From Scylla paramamosain (taxonomy: Eukaryota > Arthropoda > Malacostraca > Decapoda > Portunidae), in NCBI RefSeq assembly GCF_035594125.1, contig NC_087171.1, positions 14,351,767 through 14,415,766 on the forward strand: a DNA stretch of 64,000 nucleotides, written 5' to 3'. Shown piece by piece: positions 11,718-23,863 of the stretch. The translations under genes were made by a program, and so were the position numbers. A model generated the notes under the pieces. That model had not been told where the DNA came from. It saw only the letters and a program-made list of their open reading frames with translations, and ran no database searches. The number at the start of each line of letters is the position of its first letter. The stretch's first letter is position 1.

Positions 11718-11803
11718 ATTCTGTCTTTATCCACCATTTATTGCTAAATATTATAACTTTTCAGAAAAATCGCTATATTCTTTATAAATACATTCGGCAA
11801 TAA

Positions 11804-11804
<1 letters not shown>

Positions 11805-11896
<92 letters not shown>
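11805..11896 (+). repeat. (CTA)n-(CCA)n-(CT)n compound repeat
   Basis: About 16 CTA units, three CCA units and about 17 CT units in direct succession. The step from CTA to CCA to CT suggests successive slippage. Confidence 0.94.
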
Positions 11897-11900
<4 letters not shown>

Positions 11901-12184
11901 GATTAACAGCAGCATTTCGCACAGGTTTCATAATTATAAACAGCTCGCGTTAATCACGGGATACGAGAATGCCGTCTATGTTCGCTATTACGGAGCGTGA
12001 GTCTATCTCCGTCAGTAATTCCATCCCTGGCTGCGTGGATCATACGTACTACTTGCTCTCTGGTCCCTCTGGCTAGGTTAGGTTAGTCCATCTTTGTCCC
12101 CTGCTTTCCTTTTATGATTTTGCGCTGTTTAGTCGTATAGATTCTCTCGTGGCTTGCTTTTTTTCTTAATGCATCTTTCTTTTT
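11897..12184. other. Unique sequence with short TTAGG relic
   Basis: Contains GGCTAGGTTAGGTTAG near 12072, two to three telomere-type units. Otherwise nothing recognised. Confidence 0.45.
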
Positions 12185-12600
12185 TTTATTTTCCTTTACT
12201 ATAATCCCACAAAATATAAATTCATCAGTTTTTCTCTCTTTTTTTTTTTTTTTTTACCCACTACAATTGAGATGAGATTTACGTAGCATTCTTTTATGTT
12301 TCACTTCCTTACTTACTCCTTGTCAGTCTTTTGTACTTAACCCTTCCTTTATTATGGTCCCACAAAAAAAAAAAAAAAAAAATCCTTATAAATTCGCCTG
12401 TTTTTCTCTTCTCTTTCGTCCATTACATAGTGAGATAAGATTTACTTACTATTCTTTTATGTTTCACTTCCTTACCTCTTGTCTATTTTTCGTCTTTAAT
12501 CTTCCCTTACTATGATTCCACAAAATTTTCCTTATAAATTCACCTGTTTTTCTCTTTTCCCCTTCAACATATGCTGGGGTCAGAATCACTATCCTATCCT
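12185..12600 (+). repeat. Diffuse tandem repeat, about 155-bp period, three units
   Basis: Units begin near 12191, 12344 and 12501 with TTCCTTTACTATAATCCCAC, TTCCTTTATTATGGTCCCAC and TTCCCTTACTATGATTCCAC. Each continues with a CACAAAA run, ATAAATTCA/GCC, GTTTTTCTC, GAGATGAGATTTAC and CTTTTATGTTTCACTTCC (last blocks in units 1 and 2). An internal poly-A in unit 2 and poly-T in unit 1 change unit length. One of the clearest examples of the window-wide pattern. Confidence 0.82.
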
Positions 12601-13190
12601 ATTTTTCGTCCCTTTTATTCCTCCTCCTCTTTAGTCTCCCTCCCTTGCCCCCTTACAGTGACAAGCATTGATAGTAGCCCCCTCTTATCTTGTTGACAAA
12701 TAGCCCTTCGATTCACTACCCTCCTCATCCCTATGTTCCTCTCCCCCTTCTCCCCATACCTCCCCGTTCTCTCCCTTGTATCTTCCTCGTAAAACAGCGG
12801 AAATGGAAACAAATTTGGAAAGGGATCTGCAATTTTCGAGCGGTATTTAGGCCTATGTTTATCCATCGAATAGGCCGAGAATGGGTAGGCCGCGGCTGCC
12901 TGGCTTCTTCATCCGCTGCGCTGCTTGACAAATGTGCGAGGCTTCTTGTAGTGAGGAGTTAATGGGCCAAGAAAGAAATAGAGGAGAAGTAAGAGGAGGA
13001 GGAGGAGTTATAGGAGGGAGAAAGAGTAAGAGAGAAGGGAGGTGAAAGAGGAGCGAGTTATTGTTTATGATAAGGAAGAGAAGGAGGAGGACGGACACAG
13101 AGAAGCAGGAATAATGAAGAAGGAGAGTGCCTGGAATAAATGAATATGGAATGAGGGAATACGAGGAAGGATGATGATAAGACAGTAAGG

Positions 13191-13192
<2 letters not shown>
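12601..13192. other. Pyrimidine-rich then purine-rich unique sequence
   Basis: C/T-rich until about 12790, a short mixed segment with moderate GC near 12840-12960, then GGAGGA-rich purine sequence. No gene accepted. Confidence 0.45.

Positions 13193-13268
<76 letters not shown>
13193..13268 (+). repeat. (GA)n microsatellite, about 38 units
   Basis: Perfect run. Confidence 0.97.
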
Positions 13269-13271
<3 letters not shown>

Positions 13272-13890
13272 AAGTGATGCTATATAAAAGTTGCCTGACA
13301 AAAAAGGACGAAAGGAAGCTTGGGAAAATATGACCCTTGCAGCATAAACATAAAAATAATATGAAAATTAAGCCGAAAAAAAAAAAACGAAGAAAACTCA
13401 TGAAAATGTGATGATGAAAGAAAATGGTGAGTTAACTTATAGAAGGTCACGCAAAATGTTGTGAAAATTAATACAAAAGAAGTCTCCCCCCAAAAAAAAA
13501 ACAGGAGGAACAAAATGCTGCCTAAAACACGTACACAGAAAAAAAAGAGAGAAATAAAATAAAAGGAAAAAAGTAAAAAAAAAAAGAAAAGAAAGCGAAA
13601 CAATTCATTAGCAGCAATACAAGAAAATAACACCAAGAAAGCAAAAAAAAAAAAAAAAAACTAACACTCCACAAAAAAAAAGCGACATAAATAACCAAAG
13701 AAAATCAACAAAACACACCATACCATAAAAAAAAAAAAAATAAACGGCAAACCGATAAAAGAAACCATTATAGGTAAAAGGAAGAAAAAAAAAAAAACTA
13801 TATAGTTGGGAAGAAGAAATTGGTAAAAAAAGAGAACAGCGACTATAATGCCACGTATCTCCCTTCTGATATATATATGGCCCCCCACAC

Positions 13891-13891
<1 letters not shown>
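13269..13891 (+). repeat. A-rich low-complexity DNA
   Basis: Many A8-A18 homopolymers separated by short unique words. Phe/Leu-rich antisense frames are artefacts. Confidence 0.75.

Positions 13892-13951
<60 letters not shown>
13892..13951 (+). repeat. (GA)n ending in a G9 run
   Basis: About 25 GA units pass into a G homopolymer. Confidence 0.95.
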
Positions 13952-14730
13952 AAGGTAACGGTTTATAGGGGAGAACAGTAGGGTGAGGGAGAGAGAGGAA
14001 GAAGGGGAAAGTGATGGGAAGAGATTTTTATATTTTTTTCGTACTTTTTTTCGTGATGGACGGGAGAGGGATGAAGGAATCTAAGGAGTGAAGGAACAGG
14101 TCGTTGTGGTCGTTCAAGGGTAATGGACGGAGGATAAAGGAAGACGAATGGAAGGAAGGAAAAGGAAAACTAACATAAGGAAATGAAGGAGGAGGAGGAG
14201 GGAAAAGGAGAGGGAAGGGAGGAAAAATCAGCGCTGTTGCAAAAAAAGGAAGAGAGAAAAAGGAGAGAGAGAGAGAGAGAGAGAGGGAGAAATAATGGAA
14301 AATTTAATGAAAAGAAAGGAAGGAAAGGGAGAAAAGAAGACTGTTTAAGGAAGAGTAAGTGGCCTTGCTAAAAGAGAAAAGAAAGGAAGATGGTTAAATA
14401 AGAGAGAAAATGTGAGGTATAATGAAAAAGGAAGGAAAGGAAGAGGAAAAGAATAAGAAGTAGCGTAGGTAAAATGAAGATGATGGATTTAGATAGATAT
14501 GAAAAGAAAGACGGAAAGAAAAAAAAACTTGAAAAAAGGAAAAAATGATTAGCGCAAGTAAAAGAGAGGGAAATGAAGATGATGATGATGAAGGTAGAGA
14601 GAGAAAAAAGGGAAAGTATTATGAGAGAGAAGAAAATAAAGAAGAAAAAAGAGGAAGAGTATTATCAGGGGAAACGTAGAAAAAAAGAAAAAAAGAAAAA
14701 GATAAAAAAAGAGGAATGGAAATGAGAATT
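13952..14730 (+). repeat. Long purine-rich tract (A/G on + strand)
   Basis: GGAAGGAAA, GAGGAAAAG and AGAGAGAG words dominate, with T-rich breaks near 14030 and GATGATGATG near 14580. Non-coding. Confidence 0.8.
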
Positions 14731-15030
14731 CAATTAAAACTTTCCATACATATTTTTCTTTCTCTCTCTTTCTTTCCATTTTGTTTTTTTGGTTTCTGCT
14801 TTTTTTAAAATTGTGCTCTATTTCAATGTCACGTTGAGAGATGGTGAAGGTGTTTATCGGTTTGGGGTTTACGAAGGATTTATCAATTTATTCTCTGGTT
14901 ATTAATTTACGCTATATACATATTCTAGGTATCTAATAACCACAAACTGCAGGTATAGTCCCGGAAGAAAATTATGTAAGTTTAAAGATTAAGACGGAGG
15001 AAAAAAGTATCAACAATAATAGATATACAT

Positions 15031-15032
<2 letters not shown>

Positions 15033-15094
<62 letters not shown>
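15033..15094 (+). repeat. (CT)n microsatellite, about 30 units
   Basis: Near-perfect run ending CACTCTTCCC. Confidence 0.96.
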
Positions 15095-15099
<5 letters not shown>

Positions 15100-16299
15100 T
15101 CCCATACTTCCATTCCCTCATATTCGCGCCAGGTAAAAAAATGGACTCGATGAAAACAGTGCATCGGGTCAGGCGAGGTAAAGATCCCCACTTTTCTTCC
15201 AATTTTCCCGGAAGAGAAGCGTTCTATCAGGATTTACCGGCGGGCGGGAACGTATTACCCCGGCCCGCGTCTCGCCCTAGCGCTGCCCCCAACATGAGCG
15301 GAAAAAAAAAAAAAAACACGGTCTTGTATACACTCATCCATCTATCCATCTGGGTTACGTAAATTCGGAAGCGCCATTTGTCCCCTCTCTCCCATTCTCT
15401 CTTTCTCTCTTTCTCTCTCTTTCTCTCTACACACTTACTATGCACCCCAGCCCGTCCCTGCCCCCTGATACTGCCACTTTTTCTCCTGATGACACACGGG
15501 GCCTCGCTGTCCCTTCATGGTCCCTCGTATGAAGTCCTCGCCGCAGCCCTCAGTGTTACTCCCCCTATCCCCTCACCTAGACCGCTTCTGTTCCTCCTTT
15601 CCTGTCTTCTCTCCTCTGCTCCTTTCTTTTCTTTCTCTTCTTTTCTTCTATCTCTTCTTATTGTTCTTCTTTATTTCTGATATTCTTTTTTTCGCTTGAC
15701 TCTATTCTATCTCGCTTCACTGTACACACTCTCTCCCTACAGTCCCCTACCTCCTTCTCATTCTCCCTCCCTTCCCTCTCCCTCCTCCTTCTCCTCCTGA
15801 ATGTGATGTTGAGGGATATATTGCTGGGCGGGATGATGAGTCTCTGGCGCAGCTTAGGCCCTGAGGACACCACGCACTGTGTTGTGGGTGCTCTTCATGT
15901 TAAAGTCTTAAGATATACCAGGTTCAGCTTAAGCCTTTAATCTGCGTGGGCGCTTTACGTAGGCTTAGTGACGGGGCCCGGCGCATTATGCTGGACTTGT
16001 ACGAAGTTTTGGATAAAAAAAAACCGGGAGGATGACTTTAGTAAAACAGTTTAAAAAAGTTTTTGGGCTCCATATATGTTTTTTTTTTTCTCCTCACTCA
16101 CTCTCTCTCTCCCACTCTCCTTTGAGATTCTTAAGTTGAGGAGACGAGGGAAGAGAGAGAGAGAGGGGGGGTGGGATATATGAGAGGAAAATGAGAGAAG
16201 GATGAAGAGCGTCAGGAGAAGGATGTTGAGATTCATTTGGACACTTTAGAAGAAAATCATGTCCATTCACCTCACTGCCACCCACACGTCTTGCCTTCC
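15095..16299. other. Unique and C/T-rich sequence, no gene recognised
   Basis: Includes a GC-rich patch at about 15225-15300 (GGCGGGCGGGAACG), a CTTTCT-type repeat at 15390-15430 and pyrimidine-rich DNA at 15560-15800. Frames of 60-100 codons here are Ser/Leu/Pro-rich. Confidence 0.45.
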
Positions 16300-16760
16300 T
16301 GAGCAACCATCCGCTTCTTTCTCCACCTTCCTGCCTCTCCTCCCTTCTACCTCTTAATCACCACACTCCCACACCTTCCCTCAGCACTTCTGCACCTTAA
16401 CCCTACTTCTTCACACTAATCAATCTTTTTTTATCTTCACTTTGTTGTCTTACTTTCCCTCTACACTCTTACACTTCCTCTCCACATTTATTACACCTTC
16501 TCTCACTCCCTTACATCGTCCCGTCACACTCCTACACTATACAACCATCATCTATTTTTGTATCTTTCCTTCCCTCTACACTCTTACTACTTAACCTCAG
16601 AACTTAAGCATTAACATCTTTTTTCCCCACCTTCCTTGACACTCTCACGTTTAATCACTCTTATACTTTATACTTATCAATCTTTTCTTTCTTAAGCCTC
16701 TATCCAACACTCCTACACGCCTGCACTTTAACACTGCTACATTTACTCGCCCACTTAAGG
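16300..16760 (+). repeat. Degenerate short minisatellite, CACTCCTACACTT-like unit
   Basis: Variants of CACTCCTACAC, CACTCTTACAC and CACTTCTGCACCTTAA recur every 12-30 bp. A longer word, TCCCTCTACACTCTTAC, appears near 16455 and 16573, about 118 bp apart. Confidence 0.6.
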
Positions 16761-17079
16761 TCAGAGAAAAGGCCTTAGTGACGCGAGAAAAGGTCAGACT
16801 GAGGACAAAAGTGCGGAAGGTTATCCGTGACAGGGAAGAATGGGAGATGAAGGGAGAGAACAGGGGACAGGAAAGGCAGGAAATAATATAATATATCAAG
16901 GAAATTTCATTATCGTTGGGGAGAGAAAGGCTGGGTGACGTTTTGTATCTTAGGGTCTTTGCGGCTTGCGATGAGTGTCTCCAGGTGATGACTGAAGGAA
17001 GGAACTGAAGTAATACGCGGTGACTGTCTGGGTATTTGACTGACATGTTAAGGGATCACTCGCCGGTGGATCAGCGTAA

Positions 17080-17290
17080 TGGACTGTCTGATTAACTGAC
17101 TGACGGACTCACTGACAAATAGGCTGATAAGGTCCGCGGCCGAATGACTGACTGACTGACTGACTGCATGATTGACTGGCTGGTTGGATGGGCATTTACC
17201 TACGTAGTTAACTGAGCGTATAATTTAGTGGTTAATTAGCTGATTGATTGGCTGATTGGCTGATTAGCTACGTGGTTGGGACGATTAACT
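17080..17290 (+). repeat. Degenerate (GACT)n / (GATTGGCT)n repeat
   Basis: A core of six GACT units near 17143-17165 is flanked by drifted ACTGACTGAC and GATTGGCTGATTGGCTG words. Confidence 0.8.
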
Positions 17291-17890
17291 GGTGACTTGT
17301 GCATTGGTTCGCCTCGTGATCACCTGAGCGAGTCTCCAAGTAATGACTCAACTCTTTTAACTGCCACAGCTTCTCCTAGAGCTTAATGAGACGGCTTGGT
17401 GCAGGTTCAGACTGATTTCGAAAGGTACAAATGAAAGGAAAAGGAGTGATTAAGTATTTTAAATCTTTCTGTTCCCATAACTTTTATTCTTGTTTAGTAG
17501 AATTGCCTTGGATTACTGAAATGAAAAATTCGGCATAAGAAGATGTAGATTTTTAGTACTCTTGGCAAAAACTGAATTGCCTCACAACACCTCAACACCG
17601 TAAGTTTTCACCATACCATGCAATAACTTCAGAACGTAGGGTGAATCTCACAACAGTAAAACACACGGTATAAACTTAACGTATATTATCCATTAATACA
17701 CAAAATTAAAGGAATAAGAACCCAATTAATTTATTACAGAGTCTCAATACTCCGCAGGCAAATACTGATAGCGAGTGACATCCTGTGATCACCAATTAAG
17801 GGATCGGGTTGGGTCAGGTTGTGTTACGCCACGTTTAGTTAACTGACCGAATGGAGGAACTATCAAGTGATTTTAAAGAAATGAAAGCAT
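17291..17890. other. AT-rich unique sequence, no gene recognised
   Basis: Nothing identifiable on either strand. Confidence 0.45.
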
Positions 17891-18300
17891 TAGTCGTCGC
17901 TTTATTGACTTGAGTAACGCAGCAGGAGAGTGAGTCACTGAATAATTACTTGATTCATACTCGTACCATCCTTCCTCTTCCTGGTGGAACAAATCAAACA
18001 CGAGAAAAGTGAGATAGAGTATTATCATCATTCCTCATTGGCTTAGTAATGCACGCTGGAGGTGACTCATTGATTGACTTACTCCTGACTCACGCTTCCC
18101 GGTGGACTTGAAAAGAGAGCCATGCATGTAAGAAGGAAAGACAGGATATTATTATTATCATTATCCTTTATTGACCTGGCAGTGAAACATGAAAGCATTT
18201 GTAACTCACTTTTAAACTCTTTGACAGATACGAGACTCATTCCTCAGAAGCGAGTCATTCATGTGAGGAAGAAAGGGAAATTTTTTTTTATTTTTTTTTA
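17891..18300 (+). repeat. Diffuse tandem repeat, about 134-bp period, three units
   Basis: TTTATTGACTTG, TCATTGGCTTAG and TTTATTGACCTGG start near 17901, 18035 and 18168. Within each unit a GAGTCA/GACTCATTGAT-type block, a TCCTGGTGGA/TTCCCGGTGGA block and a purine-rich GAAAAG...AGATA tail recur at the same offset. Spacing is 134 and 133 bp. The 64-codon frame over unit 3 is not a gene. Confidence 0.68.
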
Positions 18301-18676
18301 CCTCACTGCAATTTGACATCTTTCCTTTCCTTTCTGGCATTTTTTTTTTCTCGCTTTCCAGCCACCTTCAAACATTACACGGGCTAGAAATTGTATAATC
18401 CACTCTTTTCATCACTTTCTTTCTTGTAGGTCCCTAGAAAATATCATACATTGCTTTTTATTGCTGTGAATTGTTGCATATCGAAGTGAAAGGTTTAAAA
18501 AAGGTCGACATAATGAAACGACTCATTCCGTGGAGAGCCTTGTGCAGAAAATCATAAAACACTTATTCAAAATCTCATTGGGGTTATTGTAAAGGTGATT
18601 GTTCTCTGCAGTGTATGCGGGTAGGAGGGTTAATAATCTACGCCTTACTATACATCAAAGGAGTGACAGTGGCAAT
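18301..18676. other. Unique sequence, no gene recognised
   Basis: AT-rich with T homopolymers; nothing identified. Confidence 0.4.
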
Positions 18677-18863
18677 GGGTGGTGGTGGTGGTGGTGGTGT
18701 GTGGGAAGTGAGTGAGTGAGGTGGGCGGGCGACATGGCTGGCATCAGGTGAACATGAGCCAGGGATGTCCGCCTGCTGCTGTTCACCTCACAAGAGACAG
18801 ACACGAGTGTTGCCTCACTTGTTTTTTCTTTTGAACACACACACACACAAACACACACACGCA

Positions 18864-18954
<91 letters not shown>
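18677..18954. repeat. (GGT)n and long (CA)n
   Basis: A GGT run (18677-18700), then after about 135 bp a CA tract of about 58 units (18835-18954) with early AA and GCAG interruptions. Confidence 0.94.
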
Positions 18955-18955
<1 letters not shown>

Positions 18956-19104
18956 AGTATCTTAATTCTCCGATCGCTTTCATTGATAGACTTTAGAACT
19001 TACTACCTGCTTGCTTTTCCTCCTTCCTACGACTTGAAGTTTTTCAGAAAAGTATCAAAACACCTCCGGAATTAAACTTACCAATATTTTTTTTTTACGA
19101 ATAA

Positions 19105-19337
19105 TTTTGTACATATGATTAACTTTTTTGGAAGTGGCATACTGAGCTAGCTTATCTTTCTAATTTTCTGTGCGATTGACTAGACTCCTTGCCACAACAC
19201 CCACCGACCTAATCCAACCAACTTTTTAGGAATCTTCTTGTATGATGAACTTTTGGGACAGTCATATAGAGCTAACGTTTTCTTCTAGACTCCTTGCCAC
19301 GACACCCCCACCCAAACACACACACACACACACACAG
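19105..19337 (+). repeat. Diffuse duplication, about 104 bp, then (CA)n
   Basis: TAGACTCCTTGCCACAACACC near 19181 recurs near 19285 with GACACC. Upstream blocks also pair: ATGATTAACTTTTTTGG with ATGATGAACTTTTGGG, and GAGCTAGCTT with GAGCTAACGTT. Ends in a short CA tract. Confidence 0.68.
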
Positions 19338-19630
19338 AGGAGTCAGGAATGCTCACAAACGGCGACCCAAGTAAAATATAACGCCACCAGGAGCTCTCAA
19401 CACCTCTCTCAGTGAGGACGCGAGCTGGGTAACAACGTCAGCTTAGCGGTGTCGGGGCGAAACGAGCGGGGAGGCCTAAGGGAGCTGTAATATTGCTAAT
19501 GGGAGGGCGTGTGCGTGGTGTGTCAGTAGGGTGGAGGGGGTGTGGGGAGGGAAGGAAAGTGGCCACAAGCTAGACACGCCTTGCTTCTTAATGACGTCTG
19601 TCTGTTTGTCTCTGCTTGTGCCTTGTGATG

Positions 19631-19640
19631 TGTTGTTGTT

Positions 19641-19693
<53 letters not shown>

Positions 19694-19708
19694 TGTTGTT
19701 GTTGTTTG
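19631..19708 (+). repeat. (GTT)n-(GTA)n-(GTT)n array
   Basis: About 18 GTA units flanked on both sides by GTT units. Confidence 0.94.
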
Positions 19709-19766
19709 TTTGTGCCTTATTATGATTCCATTGCTACAACACTAAATTCCAATCAGTCAATCAGTT

Positions 19767-19768
<2 letters not shown>

Positions 19769-19802
<34 letters not shown>

Positions 19803-19838
19803 GTCATCATCATCATAATCTTCTTCTTCTTCTTCTTC
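19769..19838 (+). repeat. (CAT)n-(CTT)n compound repeat
   Basis: About 15 CAT units with one CGT, then six CTT units. Histidine and leucine frames are artefacts. Confidence 0.93.
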
Positions 19839-19911
19839 CCTTTTATTTTTTCTTCCATTTCTATCTTTGTTTACACCCACCGTTTCCTATCAGCTGTCAT
19901 GTCGTTTTCTT

Positions 19912-19956
19912 CACCACCACCACCACCACCACCACCACTACTACCACCACCACCAC
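19912..19956 (+). repeat. (ACC)n trinucleotide repeat
   Basis: Interrupted once by CTACTA. Confidence 0.93.
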
Positions 19957-20327
19957 TCCGTATCTAATTGCTGATAACACAAATAACGGTGGTGCGGCTT
20001 TAGTAGACGAGTGTTTTGTCCACGAGGGTCCCGACAAACTGTAGATGGACGCAGCAGGCAGGAGGAAGAGAAGAAGGCCAAAAGAAGATTCATATGTGTA
20101 TTGAAAGGAATATGAGTGGTGGGTGTAGCAGAAGAAGACGCAGAAGGAGGAGTTGAGTTGGGTGATCTGCTGTGGCGATCTCTAAAGGGAGCAACCGAAA
20201 CATTATGTGCGTTCTAAGTTGTCTTAAAAAATATCTACCTTGTGTTTGTAAGTTCCTGTCATTGTTTTCTATGATATTCTAAGTCTGACAGTCCCTAGTC
20301 TAAATAAAATCGGCTTCAGATATCCTC

Positions 20328-20329
<2 letters not shown>
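19957..20329. other. Unique sequence, no gene recognised
   Basis: Purine-rich around 20060-20150, otherwise mixed. Confidence 0.4.
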
Positions 20330-20399
<70 letters not shown>

Positions 20400-20401
20400 A
20401 A
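20330..20401 (+). repeat. (CA)n passing into poly-A
   Basis: About 24 CA units followed by about 23 A residues. Confidence 0.95.
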
Positions 20402-20731
20402 CCTGAATTTTAATATGAATTATGTACCAGTTTCCATACCTCTTAAATTTCATAATCTACAGGCACTCTTCACTGTTTTTTCTATTCTGCATAATTCTTT
20501 GTCCCTATCCCAAAAAAGACTGACCTTATAGCAAACTCATTCGCTTCCTAGAATTTTTTTTTTCATGCTCCTTTGTTGTGAATATTGATGTTGTCAGGAC
20601 GGTGGTGGCGGCGGTGGTGTAGTGCTGGCCAGGACAAGGATGGTGGGGGAGGGGGATCAGGGTACCATTAGGGTGCAGAGGGACAGGACGGAGGTACACG
20701 TAACCAGGGTCCGAGATGGATTTAATAGCAC
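20402..20731. other. Unique sequence, no gene recognised
   Basis: Contains a small GGTGGCGGCGG patch near 20600. Confidence 0.4.
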
Positions 20732-20938
20732 TGTATTGTGAAACATTTCTGCCCCTTAACTACTTTCAAAAGGTTCTAGTTCAAGTTACATGGATTTTTT
20801 TTAACTCTTTACTTTCCTGGTGACAGATTAACAAAATTTCTACATTATAAACAAGAGAAACAGTCTTGGGAACCCGGCTAATCATCTTTGTGGCCTTTGA
20901 AAGTAGTCGTGGTGAGAGAGCGAAGCGTTTCAGAATAC
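20732..20938 (+). mobile_element. Inverted-repeat element, copy 3
   Basis: Full-length copy. Left terminus TGTATTGTGAAACATTTCTG, right terminus AAGCGTTTCAGAATACA. The terminal inverted repeat extends outward as AGCACTGTATT versus AGGGCTGTATT. Central landmarks: GGTGACAGATTAACAAAAT, ACATTATAAACAAGAGAAA, GAACCCGGCTAATCATC and AGTAGTCGTGGTGAGAGAG. Confidence 0.88.
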
Positions 20939-21092
20939 AGCCCTGGGTAAGTTAGGAAGGACGCTGAGAAGGAGCAGGGGTCTGGTGTAATAGTGATGTT
21001 GATGTCCCCTCTGATGGATAATCAATATGATCCAACAATGACAGTAAAAAGCAACAATGAAAAAAGAACATAATCATCAGCGGTGGTGGTGG
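20939..21092. other. Short unique segment
   Basis: Nothing recognised. Confidence 0.4.
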
Positions 21093-21345
21093 CAAGAAGA
21101 AGAAGAAGAGGAGGAGGAGGAGGAGGAGGAGAAGAAGGAACAGAAGGAAAAGAATATAGGAGGAGGAGGAAGAAGATGAAGAAAGAGAAAAGTAAAGAGG
21201 GAAAAAATGTAAAAGATGAGGAAGGGAAGGGAATGGCCGAGGAATGAAATGAAGGGAAAAAAGGAAGAGATTTAGAATGACAAGGAAATAGATAAAAAAA
21301 AAGTAAAATAGAAAGAAAAAGAAGAAAAAGAAGAAAACCGCAACG
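21093..21345 (+). repeat. Purine-rich tract with (GGA)n core
   Basis: AAG and GGA units at the left, then GGAAAG-rich DNA almost devoid of C. Confidence 0.82.
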
Positions 21346-21352
21346 ACGATCT

Positions 21353-21455
21353 CAACAACAACAACAACAACAACAACCTACAACTAGCATTACCGTCCCC
21401 TCCATCACCATCGCCATAATCTACACCACCACCACCACCACCACCAGCACCACCA
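21353..21455 (+). repeat. (ACA)n and (ACC)n repeats
   Basis: About eight CAA units, then a CACC run at 21422-21455, separated by mixed CA-rich sequence. Confidence 0.87.
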
Positions 21456-22100
21456 CGCCAGGCAGCAGCGGGAGTGTTGTGTTGAGAAGGCGCCTCCGCA
21501 TCTGATCTGCCAAGTCGTCCTTACCGCCTCGTCGATACGCGCCCCATTCCGCTCTCTGTTATCGATAAACTATTGATACACCTCGCTGGAATCACCTCCC
21601 GACCACTCGACGCTGCTCCCGAGCCGCCCTGAGGTGCCGCAGTAGGAGTCACAATGGAGACGCCGAGGTGATTACTCCACTTAGCGGTGCCGTTCCCTGG
21701 AGACGATGTGCTGAGTCCTGGTAAGAAGAAGTAGGGGTGGTTCTGCAGGCACGACACGGCTGACGAAGAGAATGGGAGACGTGGGGAAGAAAACGTGTGG
21801 ATTGTGTAGTCGTTTCTAGTAGGCTTCCGTTATACTTGCCTGCGTGTTTTCCCTCCGTGTTTAGGTGTTTTGTATCATAAAGTCTCCTCCAGCGCGTGGC
21901 TGAGTGTTCGTTGCGCTTTGTTTTTGCCTTAGGAAATCATTACGCTTTCTTTCTTGTTTTTTTCTTCGCCTTTCGTGTTGTTCCATGGCGGGACTCATGC
22001 ATCGAACGGCGAACATGAACGACGAACATGAAAGATTATTACAATACGTGCTTTTGGTTATTGCTATTTGTTCCTTGTCTTTCTTTTTTTTGTTTTTGTC
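21456..22100. other. Unique, partly GC-rich sequence, no gene recognised
   Basis: A moderately GC-rich patch covers about 21460-21720. A 74-codon plus-strand frame from 21904 encodes no recognised domain. Confidence 0.4.
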
Positions 22101-22650
22101 TGGTTTTATTGATAATCATCCTTGTTAATGTAAGGCACCCTTTTCAACAAGTCCTCAGAATAAGAGATGATGATTTCGCAATGCTTCGTCTCCCTCCAAT
22201 ATCTTAGTTTTCTCAATTAGGTCTGTTTGATCATCCGGTGTGTTTGATAATCATTCCTGCCAATGTTATGCATCCTTACTCATCAAACACCAGTCCTCGG
22301 ATGTAGCAGATTCAGGTGATTGCCGAATGTTTCATCTCCAAGTGTCTTTCATATTCTTTGTCACTTTAATTTTCACTGTTTTATCCTTGTGGTGTGTTTG
22401 ATAATCTCCCTCTGCAAACGTGATCCTTTATATAACAGACTCACTGATTCCTTTAATGCTTCAACCTCCAGCGTCCTTCAGTAATGTTTAGTTATTCTGT
22501 CTGTTATTCCTCACTAATTTTCTGTGCTTGCTCTCTATGATGCTTGCTCCCCGTTAACGTAATGCACCCTTATCCATCAGGCAGCGAATCCAGGATGTAA
22601 GGGACTCGTTCATCTCCTCCCCGAGTCTTCCATCACGACCCTTAAGGCTT
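22101..22650 (+). repeat. Diffuse tandem repeat, about 140-150-bp period, four units
   Basis: Recurrent start blocks near 22106, 22246, 22399 and 22536: TTGATAATCATCCTTGTTAA, TTGATAATCATTCCTGCCAA, TTGATAATCTCCCTCTGCAA and CTATGATGCTTGCTCCCCGT. Each is followed by AATG/ACGT, GCACCCTT or GCATCCTT, a CATCA/AACA block, CAGGATGTAAG-like or CGGATGTAGCAG blocks, and TTCATCTCC. Identity is modest and the fourth unit is weakest. Confidence 0.6.
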
Positions 22651-23364
22651 GGTAATTCTGTCTGTCTGATCGCTTTCATTCTTGACGGGGCGATCAATAT
22701 CTACCACAAGTATGACTAACCCCAAACCAAGAGCTCCTCATAGCCTCTCCTTGTCTTTATGTTCCTTCATCAACCATTATTGACGCTCGCTTCCCGCTGT
22801 GTGCAATCATTTCTGTCATTTCAGTAGTTTTCTTTCCTCACGTTCCCCTTCACTCGTACATTCCTCTTCCCTTACCTTCCTTCGCCTCCTCTTTCTGCAC
22901 GTGGCTCCTTCATATATACACCTTTACTGCCCATTCCTCCTCCTCCCCTCTCTTGTCCCTCGCACCTCACGCCTCGTTCAGCTGCCCTCCCTTCCTTCCT
23001 GCTCCCCCGTGCTTTCGTCCCGTCACAAGGCAGCGTCGTAATAACATCATTGATTGTAACCTCGTGTTTGTCAGAATAAATCGTGCCTGTTTTTCTTGGT
23101 TCTAGACTTACTGCTTTTTTTTTCTTTTTTTTTATCGGGAAGAAAATTCTATTGTTTAAAATTTATGTATGTATTTATTTATTATTAATTTTTTCTTTTG
23201 TTGTTTTACATTCGGTGATGAAGAAATATGATTAGTTATTGTTCTGCATTCTTCCCTCAGATGAATGACCGTCTGGAAAAGTTGCTTGCTGTGAATAATG
23301 AATTTCGGAGTAAGATTATTGCGATTATTTTTTTTTTCATTATGTAGTTGTAAAATCGTTACAA

Positions 23365-23368
<4 letters not shown>
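22651..23368. other. Unique sequence, no gene recognised
   Basis: C/T-rich between 22800 and 23030, AT-rich afterwards. The 80-codon Ser/Leu-rich frame at 22799-23041 looks compositional. Confidence 0.4.
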
Positions 23369-23455
<87 letters not shown>

Positions 23456-23501
23456 ATGGTGCTAAATCAGTATAAAATTTGTGTTATGTTATTGCAAAGA
23501 C

Positions 23502-23545
<44 letters not shown>

Positions 23546-23634
23546 ACGGCTAACAAACGAGTGAGTGACGGCTGTTCGGTAAATATGAATATTTCTTTTG
23601 GGTCTTATGCTGGATTGAACTTGTGTTTGGTTAT

Positions 23635-23694
<60 letters not shown>

Positions 23695-23789
23695 ATGGTA
23701 ATGAAGGGACTTATGTGAGAAACATGACACTGAAAGCAAATAAGATAAAATTTAGTTCTTTACGGGGGGCAAACTGACTGATTGACTGA

Positions 23790-23863
<74 letters not shown>

